Source: Oscillospiraceae bacterium (GTDB lineage: Bacteria > Bacillota > Clostridia > Oscillospirales > Ruminococcaceae). Taken from it: DNA of 17,277 nt. The position numbers and the translations under genes are program-made. Shown here piece by piece: positions 1-6,471 of the stretch. Numbering within the stretch: position 1 is the stretch's first letter; each line of letters begins with the position of its first letter. The notes under the pieces were generated by a model. The model was not told where the DNA came from and ran no database searches. It saw only the letters and a list, made by a program, of their open reading frames with translations. The stretch lies in NCBI GenBank assembly GCA_017528675.1, contig JAFXOO010000039.1, positions 1-17,277 of the forward strand, given 5' to 3'.

Positions 1-381
1 GCAATGACGATGACCGGCTGCCCTGCCGATGACTCTCCCCAGGCAGTCTACGGCCCGCCGCCCACGGAGGAAATGACTGCTGCACCGGAAACCACCGCTG
101 CTGCCACTGATGCCCCCACAGAAGCACCGGCCAGTCCCTACCGCCCGGAGGAGGACGTACCCCAGGAGGTCTACGGCCCGCCTGTTGAGGATAATGAGGC
201 GGAGTCCGGGGAGGATTCGCAGGAGAGCAGCCCGGACGAGTCCGCCCAGGAGCCGACTTTTGACCCGAAACACGGCACACCTGTGACCGTCTATGGCCCG
301 CCGCAGATTGAGGACAGCGCCGACGATTCCTATGCGCCAAAGCACGATACGCCTGCACCCGTCTATGGCCCGCCGCAGTAA
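1..381 (+). CDS. VYGPP-repeat lipoprotein, candidate substrate of the adjacent radical SAM enzyme (5' partial)
   Basis: The reading frame is open to the left edge, so the true start lies upstream. The first visible residues (AMTMTGC) look like the end of a lipoprotein signal with a lipobox-like M-T-G-C; Cys at codon 7 of the window would be the lipidated residue. The mature part is low-complexity, rich in Asp, Glu, Pro, Thr and Ala, and looks disordered. It carries four copies of VYGPP at bases 46-60, 169-183, 289-303 and 361-375. The last two sit in longer related units (PKHGTPVTVYGPPQ and PKHDTPAPVYGPPQ), and the protein ends on the fourth. The stop overlaps the ribosome binding site of the radical SAM gene. 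Repeated short cores beside a SPASM radical SAM enzyme suggest a RiPP-type substrate; I recall such pairs from Fibrobacter and Ruminococcus as a 'FibroRumin' system, but cannot verify the match. The function of any product is unknown. Confidence 0.75.
   Translation, partial: AMTMTGCPADDSPQAVYGPPPTEEMTAAPETTAAATDAPTEAPASPYRPEEDVPQEVYGPPVEDNEAESGEDSQESSPDESAQEPTFDPKHGTPVTVYGPPQIEDSADDSYAPKHDTPAPVYGPPQ
46..375 (+). repeat. Four VYGPP-coding repeats
   Basis: The pentapeptide Val-Tyr-Gly-Pro-Pro is encoded at 46-60, 169-183, 289-303 and 361-375. Spacing shrinks from about 120 bases to 72 between the last two. The last two copies share a longer unit (Pro-Lys-His-x-Thr-Pro ... Val-Tyr-Gly-Pro-Pro-Gln) and nearly identical DNA, suggesting recent duplication. 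The flanking spacers are acidic and diverged, while the pentapeptide is invariant, as expected for sites recognised by an enzyme. Confidence 0.85.
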
Positions 382-390
382 GGAGAAGCT

Positions 391-1464
391 ATGCTGAATG
401 TAGATATCAAGCGCTCACATATGACCGAGCTTGCCGCCTACCGCAAGGGGCTGCACACTGTGCCTGATCTGCGCAATCTCTTTCTGGAGCTGACGCTGCG
501 CTGCAACGAGCGCTGCCTGCACTGCGGGAGCAACTGCGGCGATGTACGCTCCGAGGAACTGACCACAGCGCAGTACCGCCGGTTTCTCGATGAGGTCAAA
601 GCCGATTTCGGCACCGGCCACAAGATGCTCTGCATCACCGGAGGCGAACCGCTCCTGCGGCAGGATTTTGCCGATATTTTAGGCTATGCAAATGCGATCG
701 GATTTCGCTGGGGTATGACCAGCAATGCAACGCTCATCGACATGGAGCGGGCACGGATGCTCCGGGACTGCGGCATGGCGACCATCTCCGTGAGCCTGGA
801 CGGCCTGCCGGAGACGCACGATGCCTTCCGGCGCACACCGGGCGGCTGGGACAAGGCGATGGCAGGCATCGAGAACCTGCTCTCCGTCGGCGGCTTCCGG
901 CATGTGCAGGTAACGACCGTCGTCACGCACCGGAACATCAGCGAGCTGGATGCGCTGTTCGCTGTCTTTGACAAGATGCCGATTGACTCATGGCGTGTCA
1001 TCAATATTGAGCCGATGGGCAGAGCGAAGCAGTACCCCGACCTGCTTTTGACCCCGGAGGATTACCGGACAATGTTCGAGTTCATCCGGAACAAGCGCAT
1101 TGCCGGTGAGCCGGTCTGCTACGGGTGCAGCCATTATCTCGGTATGGAGTACGAGCACGAGGTGCGGGACTGGTACTTTCACTGCACCGCCGGAACCTAT
1201 ATCGCCAGCATCATGGCAAACGGCGATATCACGGCGTGTCTTGACATTGAGCGCCGTCCGGAGTTCATCCAGGGCAACATCCTGCATGACCGGTTCAAGG
1301 ATGTGTGGGAGCAGCGCTTTCAGATCTTCCGGAAGGATCTTGCGGATGAAAATGCAAAGTGCAGCGCCTGTCCGGAGAAGGAATTCTGCCACGGCGATTC
1401 CTACCATAGCTGGGATTTTGATGCACACAAGCCGCTGCTGTGCTTCAGGGATATCCTGTTCTGA
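391..1464 (+). CDS. Radical SAM/SPASM peptide maturase
   Basis: A 357-residue radical SAM enzyme. The CxxxCxxC motif for the SAM-binding 4Fe-4S cluster is C38, C42 and C45 (LRCNERCLHC). The SAM-contact GGEP motif is at 84-87. A Cys-rich C-terminal SPASM/twitch region (C243, C246, C265, C283, C324, C327, C333, C351) could bind auxiliary clusters. This arrangement is typical of enzymes that modify ribosomal peptides, such as those forming thioether or carbon-carbon bonds. AAGGAG at 380-385, overlapping the stop of the repeat lipoprotein, selects the ATG at 391 over the in-frame ATG at 421. The two genes are therefore probably translationally coupled, which supports an enzyme-substrate pair. The alternative is an anaerobic sulfatase-maturase-like enzyme, but no sulfatase is in view. 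Family assignment is firm; the chemistry is not known. Confidence 0.9.
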   Translation: MLNVDIKRSHMTELAAYRKGLHTVPDLRNLFLELTLRCNERCLHCGSNCGDVRSEELTTAQYRRFLDEVKADFGTGHKMLCITGGEPLLRQDFADILGYANAIGFRWGMTSNATLIDMERARMLRDCGMATISVSLDGLPETHDAFRRTPGGWDKAMAGIENLLSVGGFRHVQVTTVVTHRNISELDALFAVFDKMPIDSWRVINIEPMGRAKQYPDLLLTPEDYRTMFEFIRNKRIAGEPVCYGCSHYLGMEYEHEVRDWYFHCTAGTYIASIMANGDITACLDIERRPEFIQGNILHDRFKDVWEQRFQIFRKDLADENAKCSACPEKEFCHGDSYHSWDFDAHKPLLCFRDILF

Positions 1465-1473
1465 GGTGAGCAC

Positions 1474-1715
1474 ATGAACGCTGAAATGTATCAGGATCGC
1501 TACAAAGCCACCGTCCCCAAGGTCATATCATTGAGCTGAAACTCATAACAGACACCCGTACCTACCGTTACAAGATGGATGCCGGCGCCGATGCAATCGA
1601 CATCCAGTTCCCCGGCCATGTGGGTTTAGAGAAATCCAAAAGCAGGATCCCCTTCCTGAAAGTCCGGAAATATATTGAAACCACGCAGTATTATAACCGA
1701 AAGGAGCTATTCACG
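1474..1715 (+). pseudogene. Short frameshifted reading frame between the radical SAM gene and the unknown gene
   Basis: An ATG at 1474 follows a plausible ribosome binding site (GAGGTGAG) nine bases after the radical SAM stop. The frame reads 21 codons (MNAEMYQDRYKATVPK...) and stops at 1537-1539. A shift to the -1 frame near 1519-1521 gives a protein-like continuation (GHIIELKLITDTRTYRYK...) that stays open and in frame into the gene at 1716. Simple readings are the loss of one base after CCCCAAG from an ancestral small gene or N-terminal extension, or chance. I do not recognise the peptide. A sequencing or assembly error would produce the same picture. Confidence 0.35.
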
Positions 1716-2666
1716 ATGGACACGATCTACTACTCCCTGCACCTCAAAGACTACAAGACCCCGAAGCACGCCATCGAGCGCATCCAGAAGAAGGTGAAGC
1801 CAAAGGGCGTGACGGCAAACTGGACGGTGGAAGTCAGGGAGCAGTCTGTTGCCGTTTTTTTCGGTGACGGAGAAAGCGAACCGCTGACGTTATCCTTCAA
1901 CCGGAAGGAAGCCGGCGGCTCTTGCAAGGTCGCTTTCCCGACCGAGGGCAAGCTCTTTGAAAATGAGAAGAAAAGCGAATGGAAAGCGCTCATCCAGCTT
2001 CTGCATTCGCTCAAACCGCTCTGTGCGGAGATCGGGGTCGAGGATGATCTGAAACTCGCCGGTGCCTATTTCAAGAGCCTGGATTATACCTTCGGCATCC
2101 GGGAGCTGACCCCGGCAGAGACCGAGCGGCTCGACCGGCTCTACAGCCAGGGCTTCACGGATCACGAAGCGTTCCTGTTCCAGATCTTTGCAGAGGATAC
2201 CGGGCGCAGCAGCCTGCCGGACTGGAAGGCTGCCATCCATCCGTATACCAAGCTCAGCGATCCCTTCCCGCAGATCGGCGAATTCTGGGAGACCTACATT
2301 TTCGAGACCACCACGCTCAAAGGTGAATGCCTGCGGGCGATCTACAAGAACGACGTCTACGCAGTGCATGGGCGGAAGGTCATTTCCGGTGATCCTCCCG
2401 CAGAGATCTACACCTTCGCCCTCGGCGTAGGAAGGCTGTTCTCGTGCTATGATTTCATCGAAAACACCTGGGGCAGGGGCAAAAACGTGACGCTGTACTT
2501 CAATGACCTGTTCCTCCCGCAGTTTACCGCAGCGGATGCATATGGAAAGTGCCGGCTTGCCTATCAGTTCTTTGTATCGGTTTATGAATACTGCAAATTT
2601 GAGTTTGCCGGCACAGAGGTCATCCGTGAGAAAATCGCCGCCTATGAAGCGGCTGCACAGACCTGA
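1716..2666 (+). CDS. Hypothetical protein, third gene of the VYGPP/radical SAM locus
   Basis: I do not recognise this protein. From the ATG at 1716 it has 316 residues. That start has AAGGAG at 1701-1706 with nine-base spacing, whereas the longer in-frame start at 1575 has no evident ribosome binding site. It has no signal peptide or membrane segment and looks like a soluble mixed alpha/beta protein. The N-terminal part is Lys-rich (HAIERIQKKVKPKG) and the C-terminal half is aromatic-rich (WETYIFETTT, LAYQFFVSVYEYCKF). It has no nucleotide-binding or metal-binding motif that I can see. It is on the same strand as the radical SAM gene, 251 bases downstream with no terminator between, so it may belong to the same transcript as an accessory, recognition or immunity factor. 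That role rests on position alone. A hairpin follows its stop. Confidence 0.75.
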   Translation: MDTIYYSLHLKDYKTPKHAIERIQKKVKPKGVTANWTVEVREQSVAVFFGDGESEPLTLSFNRKEAGGSCKVAFPTEGKLFENEKKSEWKALIQLLHSLKPLCAEIGVEDDLKLAGAYFKSLDYTFGIRELTPAETERLDRLYSQGFTDHEAFLFQIFAEDTGRSSLPDWKAAIHPYTKLSDPFPQIGEFWETYIFETTTLKGECLRAIYKNDVYAVHGRKVISGDPPAEIYTFALGVGRLFSCYDFIENTWGRGKNVTLYFNDLFLPQFTAADAYGKCRLAYQFFVSVYEYCKFEFAGTEVIREKIAAYEAAAQT

Positions 2667-2687
2667 ACCGTTGGCGTTTGATACAAA

Positions 2688-2727
2688 AACAGCACCGCAC
2701 AGGGGTTACGCCCTGTGCGGTGCTGTT
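2688..2727. terminator. Bidirectional intrinsic terminator between convergent genes
   Basis: A perfect 17-bp stem (2688-2704 with 2711-2727, starting AACAGCACCGCAC) encloses the six-base loop GTTACG. Read on the minus strand it begins four bases after the permease stop and is followed by a run of five T, a good intrinsic terminator for the ABC operon. On the plus strand it lies 21 bases after the stop of the unknown gene but has only a weak T tract, so it is less convincing in that direction. Confidence 0.8.
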
Positions 2728-2730
2728 GCC

Positions 2731-5475
2731 TTATTCTGCTGTTTTCAGTGCAAGAACCTTCGGGATTTTGCGGATGCGGAAGAAATCGAATACTGTAATC
2801 ACGAGATAGGCGACCGTGACCAGAACGAATTCCTTCACAAAGCCCTCCGGCAGCATGATGAAGGCGAAGTATCCGCCGAGCTTCCGGAGCATCACACCCC
2901 ACAACAGCTTCATCAGTGCAAAGCCGATTGCCATTGATGCAAACTCCGTGACAATCACCACAACCGCCGTTGTAATCAGATACAGGCTTGCAATCTCTCT
3001 GTCCTCATAGCCGAGGATTTTGACCATGGCAATCGCCCGCTCATTCTTTTCAATGATGATCTTCGTCAGCAGATACAGAATGACTGCCGCCACAATCATG
3101 CAGACATACTGGAAGTACAGCATGTAGCTGCCCATGGAGTGGTCAAGCTGATTGGCAATCTTCACCATATCGTCGGATGTGATGCGCTTGACAATATACG
3201 ACTCGTCAATATCCTCAATCGGAATGTCGGAGAGATAGCCGCTGAACGCCTCTGCGCTGCGGTCAAATACCGCATTGAACTGTGCATTCGGCAGGAACAC
3301 CGCCAGCGCCGCATCATATTCGTACACCCCTGCAACCTTCCAGGAATACTGCCGGTTCTCGTACTTCTCGTCCAGCGTGAAGCTGTCCCCTGTGCCCAGG
3401 TGATACTTGTTTGCAAACGCAGTCGAAATCCACACGGAATCGGCATCTTCCGGCGTATCTATCCTGATATAGGCACTGTTCTCTGTAATGCCATAGACCG
3501 AAATTTCCTCATTGTATTGTTCCGTGCGGTATTCGAGCGATGTGATCGAAAACGGCTCTGCGCCTTCTGTTTCCGTTCGGATAATCCCGCCGTCCTCGTC
3601 CCTGTAATCCGTGAGGATGACCTGCTCCTTTGTAAACATCATATCCGGCATTCTCTCCTGATAATACGAAAGTGTGGAGGGCATGCCGACCGCCATCGAA
3701 AGCAGCAGCATCACAAACGTCACGCCCACAAAGAGCATCAGGTAATTCGGCATATTCTGAAGGAACACCCGCAGCCGGAACCGCCGGAAGAAGCGCCATC
3801 TCGGCAGCCGGATTGCCTTTGTGCGGCGTGTTTTCCTGAGATCGTGCCGCAAAAACCGCAGCGGAGACAGCCGCAGCATCCGCACAATGACGATGAAATT
3901 GATGAGCAGCATCAGTACGAACGGTATGATCGTCGTCCGGATGAATGCCTCCGGTGTCCAGAGTGTCTCATAGGAAGGCAGGCTGTAGCTGTTGTAGTAC
4001 ATGCCCGTGACGACATTCTTGAACACGGCATAGCCAAGCACATTGCCGACCGCCGCCGAAAGCAGCACGACCAGCAGCGGCCCGCCCATATAATAGCGGA
4101 CAAGTTCTGCCTTGGTAAAGCCGGATGCCCGCAGGGTTCCGATCACAGAGGACTCCTTTTCCAGCGTGCTGCTGATGTTCACTGCAAAGATAAATGCCAG
4201 CACCGCCGTCAGGATGTAGAGCAGCACGCCGCCCATCGCCATATCCGAGCCAAGATCGTCCTCTGCAAAGTGAATCGCATTATTTGCATAGGCAGGTACA
4301 AAATCCTTGATCTCCAGCTCTTTTTCCGAGACAGCCGTCTGCGTGATGAGCGCCTTCAGAAAATGATCAGAGAGCGTCTTTTCTGCCTGCGCATCTGCCG
4401 GCGCTTTCTCGAAGGTATAGGCATAATTCGCATGCAGCGATGTACTGATGCGGTCAAATCCCGCATCCGTGACCATGCCGACATCAAAGGTCAGCGCATC
4501 GAACATCGTGTCCGTATTATTCTCATACAGTGTGATATAGTCCGTGAACGACACGAGACCCACAACCTCAAATGCCGTATTGCCCGCCTTCACGGTATCA
4601 CCGATCTTGATTCTGGCATTGTCGGCATGCATCCGGTCAATGACGATCTCGTTTTCGTTCTGCGGCGCTCTGCCGGAGAGAATGTCGTACAGATCAATCT
4701 CTGTACGTTCCTTGTAGACACGGATTTTTCCCTTGTAGCTGCCATCGGACGGCAGGTGCTCCTGCGCATTCCTGTAGAACAGCTCATAGACCTTCACCGG
4801 CACCGGCGCAAATGACTGATCGAGCTCATAACGTTCTGCAATCTCAGTGTATTCCTCATCAATCCTGCTGTCGATTTCCTCGTGCGCCTTGTCGGTTGCT
4901 TCTGCAAGCGCATCCTTGTATTCCTGGGAATCCCACGCCTGCTCCAGCGCATCGCTGACTGTCTTTTCATAGCTGTCCGCCATTGCCGTTTCCAGTGCTT
5001 CGTCAAGCATCTGCTGCCGCATCTCGTCCGGTACCGGCTGACCGGCAGCAGCAAGCTGTGCATCCACTGCCGCCGTGACCTGTTCGGTGATGGCAGCTTT
5101 CACCTGTTCCCGGACATTTTCCTCAACTGCCTCCCGCACGGCATTCTCAATCTCCGGCGCCGCCTCCTCATAGGCACGCTCCCGGAAGATGCCGGCCACG
5201 TCCGCCTTCTCACCGGTTTCAATCGCACGGATGACCTCAGGCTCAGCGACACGGGACAGCTCAAAATGGCCGTCCTCCCGGTGGAATTTCTCTGCATTCC
5301 CTTCAAGCGATGTCATCATGCTGTGGTTGGCCACATACATACCCGACACGAAACCGATCGTCACGACCAGCATCACAAAAATCATCAGATAGCGCTTCCA
5401 GTCACGCAGAAGATCCCGCCAGACCCGCTTATTCAGCGGATTACCCGGTCTTTTTCCGAATTGAATCTGCTCCAC
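2731..5475 (-). CDS. FtsX-like ABC transporter permease with extracytoplasmic helical insertion
   Basis: A 914-residue integral membrane protein with a GTG start. TAAGGAGG overlaps the stop of the upstream ATPase gene and is correctly spaced, implying translational coupling. I count about eight membrane segments: residues 31-50, 415-433, 464-484, 513-532, 577-597, 786-805, 833-856 and 880-897. This is the tandem four-plus-four layout of two FtsX domains, each preceded by a large extracytoplasmic domain. The cytoplasmic motifs (GTLRASGFTKAEL at 446-458, VKILGYEDREI at 818-828) match the coupling-helix regions of MacB/LolCE-type permeases. Residues about 98-220 form a highly charged Ala/Glu-rich helical, probably coiled-coil, insertion outside the membrane. 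Such systems act as mechanotransmission pumps or lipid, peptide or lipoprotein exporters rather than classic importers. The substrate is unknown. Confidence 0.9.
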   Translation of the reverse strand: MEQIQFGKRPGNPLNKRVWRDLLRDWKRYLMIFVMLVVTIGFVSGMYVANHSMMTSLEGNAEKFHREDGHFELSRVAEPEVIRAIETGEKADVAGIFRERAYEEAAPEIENAVREAVEENVREQVKAAITEQVTAAVDAQLAAAGQPVPDEMRQQMLDEALETAMADSYEKTVSDALEQAWDSQEYKDALAEATDKAHEEIDSRIDEEYTEIAERYELDQSFAPVPVKVYELFYRNAQEHLPSDGSYKGKIRVYKERTEIDLYDILSGRAPQNENEIVIDRMHADNARIKIGDTVKAGNTAFEVVGLVSFTDYITLYENNTDTMFDALTFDVGMVTDAGFDRISTSLHANYAYTFEKAPADAQAEKTLSDHFLKALITQTAVSEKELEIKDFVPAYANNAIHFAEDDLGSDMAMGGVLLYILTAVLAFIFAVNISSTLEKESSVIGTLRASGFTKAELVRYYMGGPLLVVLLSAAVGNVLGYAVFKNVVTGMYYNSYSLPSYETLWTPEAFIRTTIIPFVLMLLINFIVIVRMLRLSPLRFLRHDLRKTRRTKAIRLPRWRFFRRFRLRVFLQNMPNYLMLFVGVTFVMLLLSMAVGMPSTLSYYQERMPDMMFTKEQVILTDYRDEDGGIIRTETEGAEPFSITSLEYRTEQYNEEISVYGITENSAYIRIDTPEDADSVWISTAFANKYHLGTGDSFTLDEKYENRQYSWKVAGVYEYDAALAVFLPNAQFNAVFDRSAEAFSGYLSDIPIEDIDESYIVKRITSDDMVKIANQLDHSMGSYMLYFQYVCMIVAAVILYLLTKIIIEKNERAIAMVKILGYEDREIASLYLITTAVVVIVTEFASMAIGFALMKLLWGVMLRKLGGYFAFIMLPEGFVKEFVLVTVAYLVITVFDFFRIRKIPKVLALKTAE

Positions 5476-5487
5476 TGTGCCGCCTCC

Positions 5488-6204
5488 TTACCATTCGAGC
5501 TCGGCGGCTGTGAGCTTTTCGGCGTTGTAGTCATCGTGGCGGATCTTGCCGTCACGCAGCTTGATGACATGGTCTGCCATGCGCCGTATTGCCTCGTTAT
5601 GCGTCACCATGATGATGGTATTGCCGTACTTCTGGTTGACCTCCTCAATGAGTTGCAGAATCTCCTTGGAGGTCGTGTAATCGAGCGCACCGGTCGGCTC
5701 ATCGCAGAGCAGAATGTCCGGATTCTTGACAATGGCACGTCCGATGGAGACACGCTGCTGCTGGCCGCCGGAGAGCTGGTTCGGCAGCTTGTAGCGGTGG
5801 TCAAACAGGCCGAGAATCTTCAGCAGCTCGTCAATGTCAAGCGGCTGATCGGAAAGATAGGCACCCGCCTCAATGTTCTCCTTGACGTTCAGGTTCGGAA
5901 TGAGATTGTACGACTGGAACACATAGCCCAGATGCTTCCGACGGTAACGTGTCAGCCCCTTCTCGTTCATATCTTCAAGCTTGTCACCGTTGATGCAGAT
6001 TTCCCCCGCATCGGCGCTGTCGATGCCGCCGAGAATATTCAGCAGCGTGGACTTGCCGGAGCCGGACGGCCCAAGCAGCAAACAGAATTCGCCCCTGCAT
6101 ACTGTAAAGTCAATGCCCCGCAGGACATCCTGCCTTGTATCACCGCTTCCGAAGCTCTTTTTCAGGCCCCGAACTTCCAGAAATTTACGCTCTGCTTCGC
6201 TCAT
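5488..6204 (-). CDS. ABC transporter ATP-binding protein (MacB/LolD type)
   Basis: A 238-residue ATPase partner of the permease encoded 12 bases downstream. Visible motifs are Walker A GPSGSGKST (45-53), the Q-loop glutamine at 97, signature LSGGQQQR (144-151), Walker B ILLCDEPTGALD (164-175) and the H-loop histidine at 202. Length and the CDEPTGALD Walker B context place it with MacB/LolD/YknY-type exporters that pair with FtsX permeases. A strong ribosome binding site (GGGAGG, six bases upstream) fixes the ATG at 6204. A strong promoter and a palindrome lie upstream, so the pair may be inducible, as bacteriocin or antibiotic exporters often are. No two-component system is adjacent. Confidence 0.93.
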   Translation of the reverse strand: MSEAERKFLEVRGLKKSFGSGDTRQDVLRGIDFTVCRGEFCLLLGPSGSGKSTLLNILGGIDSADAGEICINGDKLEDMNEKGLTRYRRKHLGYVFQSYNLIPNLNVKENIEAGAYLSDQPLDIDELLKILGLFDHRYKLPNQLSGGQQQRVSIGRAIVKNPDILLCDEPTGALDYTTSKEILQLIEEVNQKYGNTIIMVTHNEAIRRMADHVIKLRDGKIRHDDYNAEKLTAAELEW

Positions 6205-6258
6205 ATGGTACCTCCCTGTTGTGATGATGGATGACCGTTCAAACAGATGATTGCATCA

Positions 6259-6276
6259 GGTAAGCTTTAGCTAACC
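6259..6276. promoter_or_regulatory. 18-bp imperfect palindrome at the ABC operon start site, candidate operator
   Basis: GGTAAGCTTTAGCTAACC is an inverted repeat with one mismatched pair (GGT-A-AGCT / AGCT-A-ACC). It occupies roughly positions +1 to +18 of the ABC transcript, where a dimeric repressor would block a very strong promoter. No repressor gene is adjacent. Operator function is inference from symmetry and position. Confidence 0.45.
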
Positions 6277-6283
6277 AAGAACC

Positions 6284-6312
6284 ATTGTAGCACCATACCC
6301 AGGATTTGTCAA
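6284..6312 (-). promoter_or_regulatory. Sigma-A promoter of the ABC operon
   Basis: Read on the minus strand, TTGACA (6307-6312) and TACAAT (6284-6289) are separated by exactly 17 bases. This is an almost perfect vegetative promoter, about 80 bases upstream of the ATPase start. Transcription should begin near 6277. Confidence 0.82.
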
Positions 6313-6347
6313 GCGTTTCCGGTTACAGCAGTCTTATTTTTGTGAAT

Positions 6348-6363
6348 CAAAATCGACATTTTG
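6348..6363. repeat. Small inverted repeat CAAAAT-N4-ATTTTG
   Basis: A perfect six-base inverted repeat in the 267-base gap between the ABC operon promoter and the end of the metallopeptidase gene, in the most AT-rich part of that gap. It could be an upstream site for the ABC promoter, which lies 36 bases away, or chance. Confidence 0.25.
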
Positions 6364-6423
6364 TGGAAACAGACGAAAAGGATTGTGCAGAATGGATAGA
6401 ACCGCTCTCCTCCTGCAATCAGA

Positions 6424-6454
6424 ATGCCTCCCCGGAATTACCCCGGAGAGGCAT
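6424..6454 (-). terminator. Probable terminator hairpin of the metallopeptidase gene
   Basis: Twelve-base arms at 6424-6435 and 6443-6454 surround a seven-base loop, 17 bases after the metallopeptidase stop. On the minus strand all pairs form, one as a G-U wobble; on the plus strand that position is a mismatch, so the structure favours the peptidase transcript. It lacks a clear T tract, so termination strength is uncertain. Confidence 0.55.
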
Positions 6455-6471
6455 ATCAATACGATCAGAAA

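Noticed and set aside
46..375. The regularly recurring VYGPP DNA as a CRISPR-like array
   Set aside because: The repeats are short, in frame, unevenly spaced and encode a conserved peptide; there are no cas genes.
1513..1521. Programmed -1 frameshift in the short frame after the radical SAM gene
   Set aside because: GTC-CCC-AAG does not form a canonical X-XXY-YYZ slippery heptamer and no strong structure follows; gene decay or a base error is simpler.
1575..1715. Earlier start at 1575 for the unknown protein
   Set aside because: No ribosome binding site precedes it, whereas the ATG at 1716 has AAGGAG at ideal spacing.
3139..4815. Long plus-strand open frame (558 codons) opposite the permease gene
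   Set aside because: It has no ribosome binding site, its product is rich in His, Arg, Cys and Gln with no recognisable domain, and it is the antisense of a well-supported ABC permease.
4882..6234. Plus-strand open frame (450 codons) across the permease and ATPase genes
   Set aside because: It spans two convincing minus-strand genes with canonical ABC motifs; composition is that of an antisense shadow.
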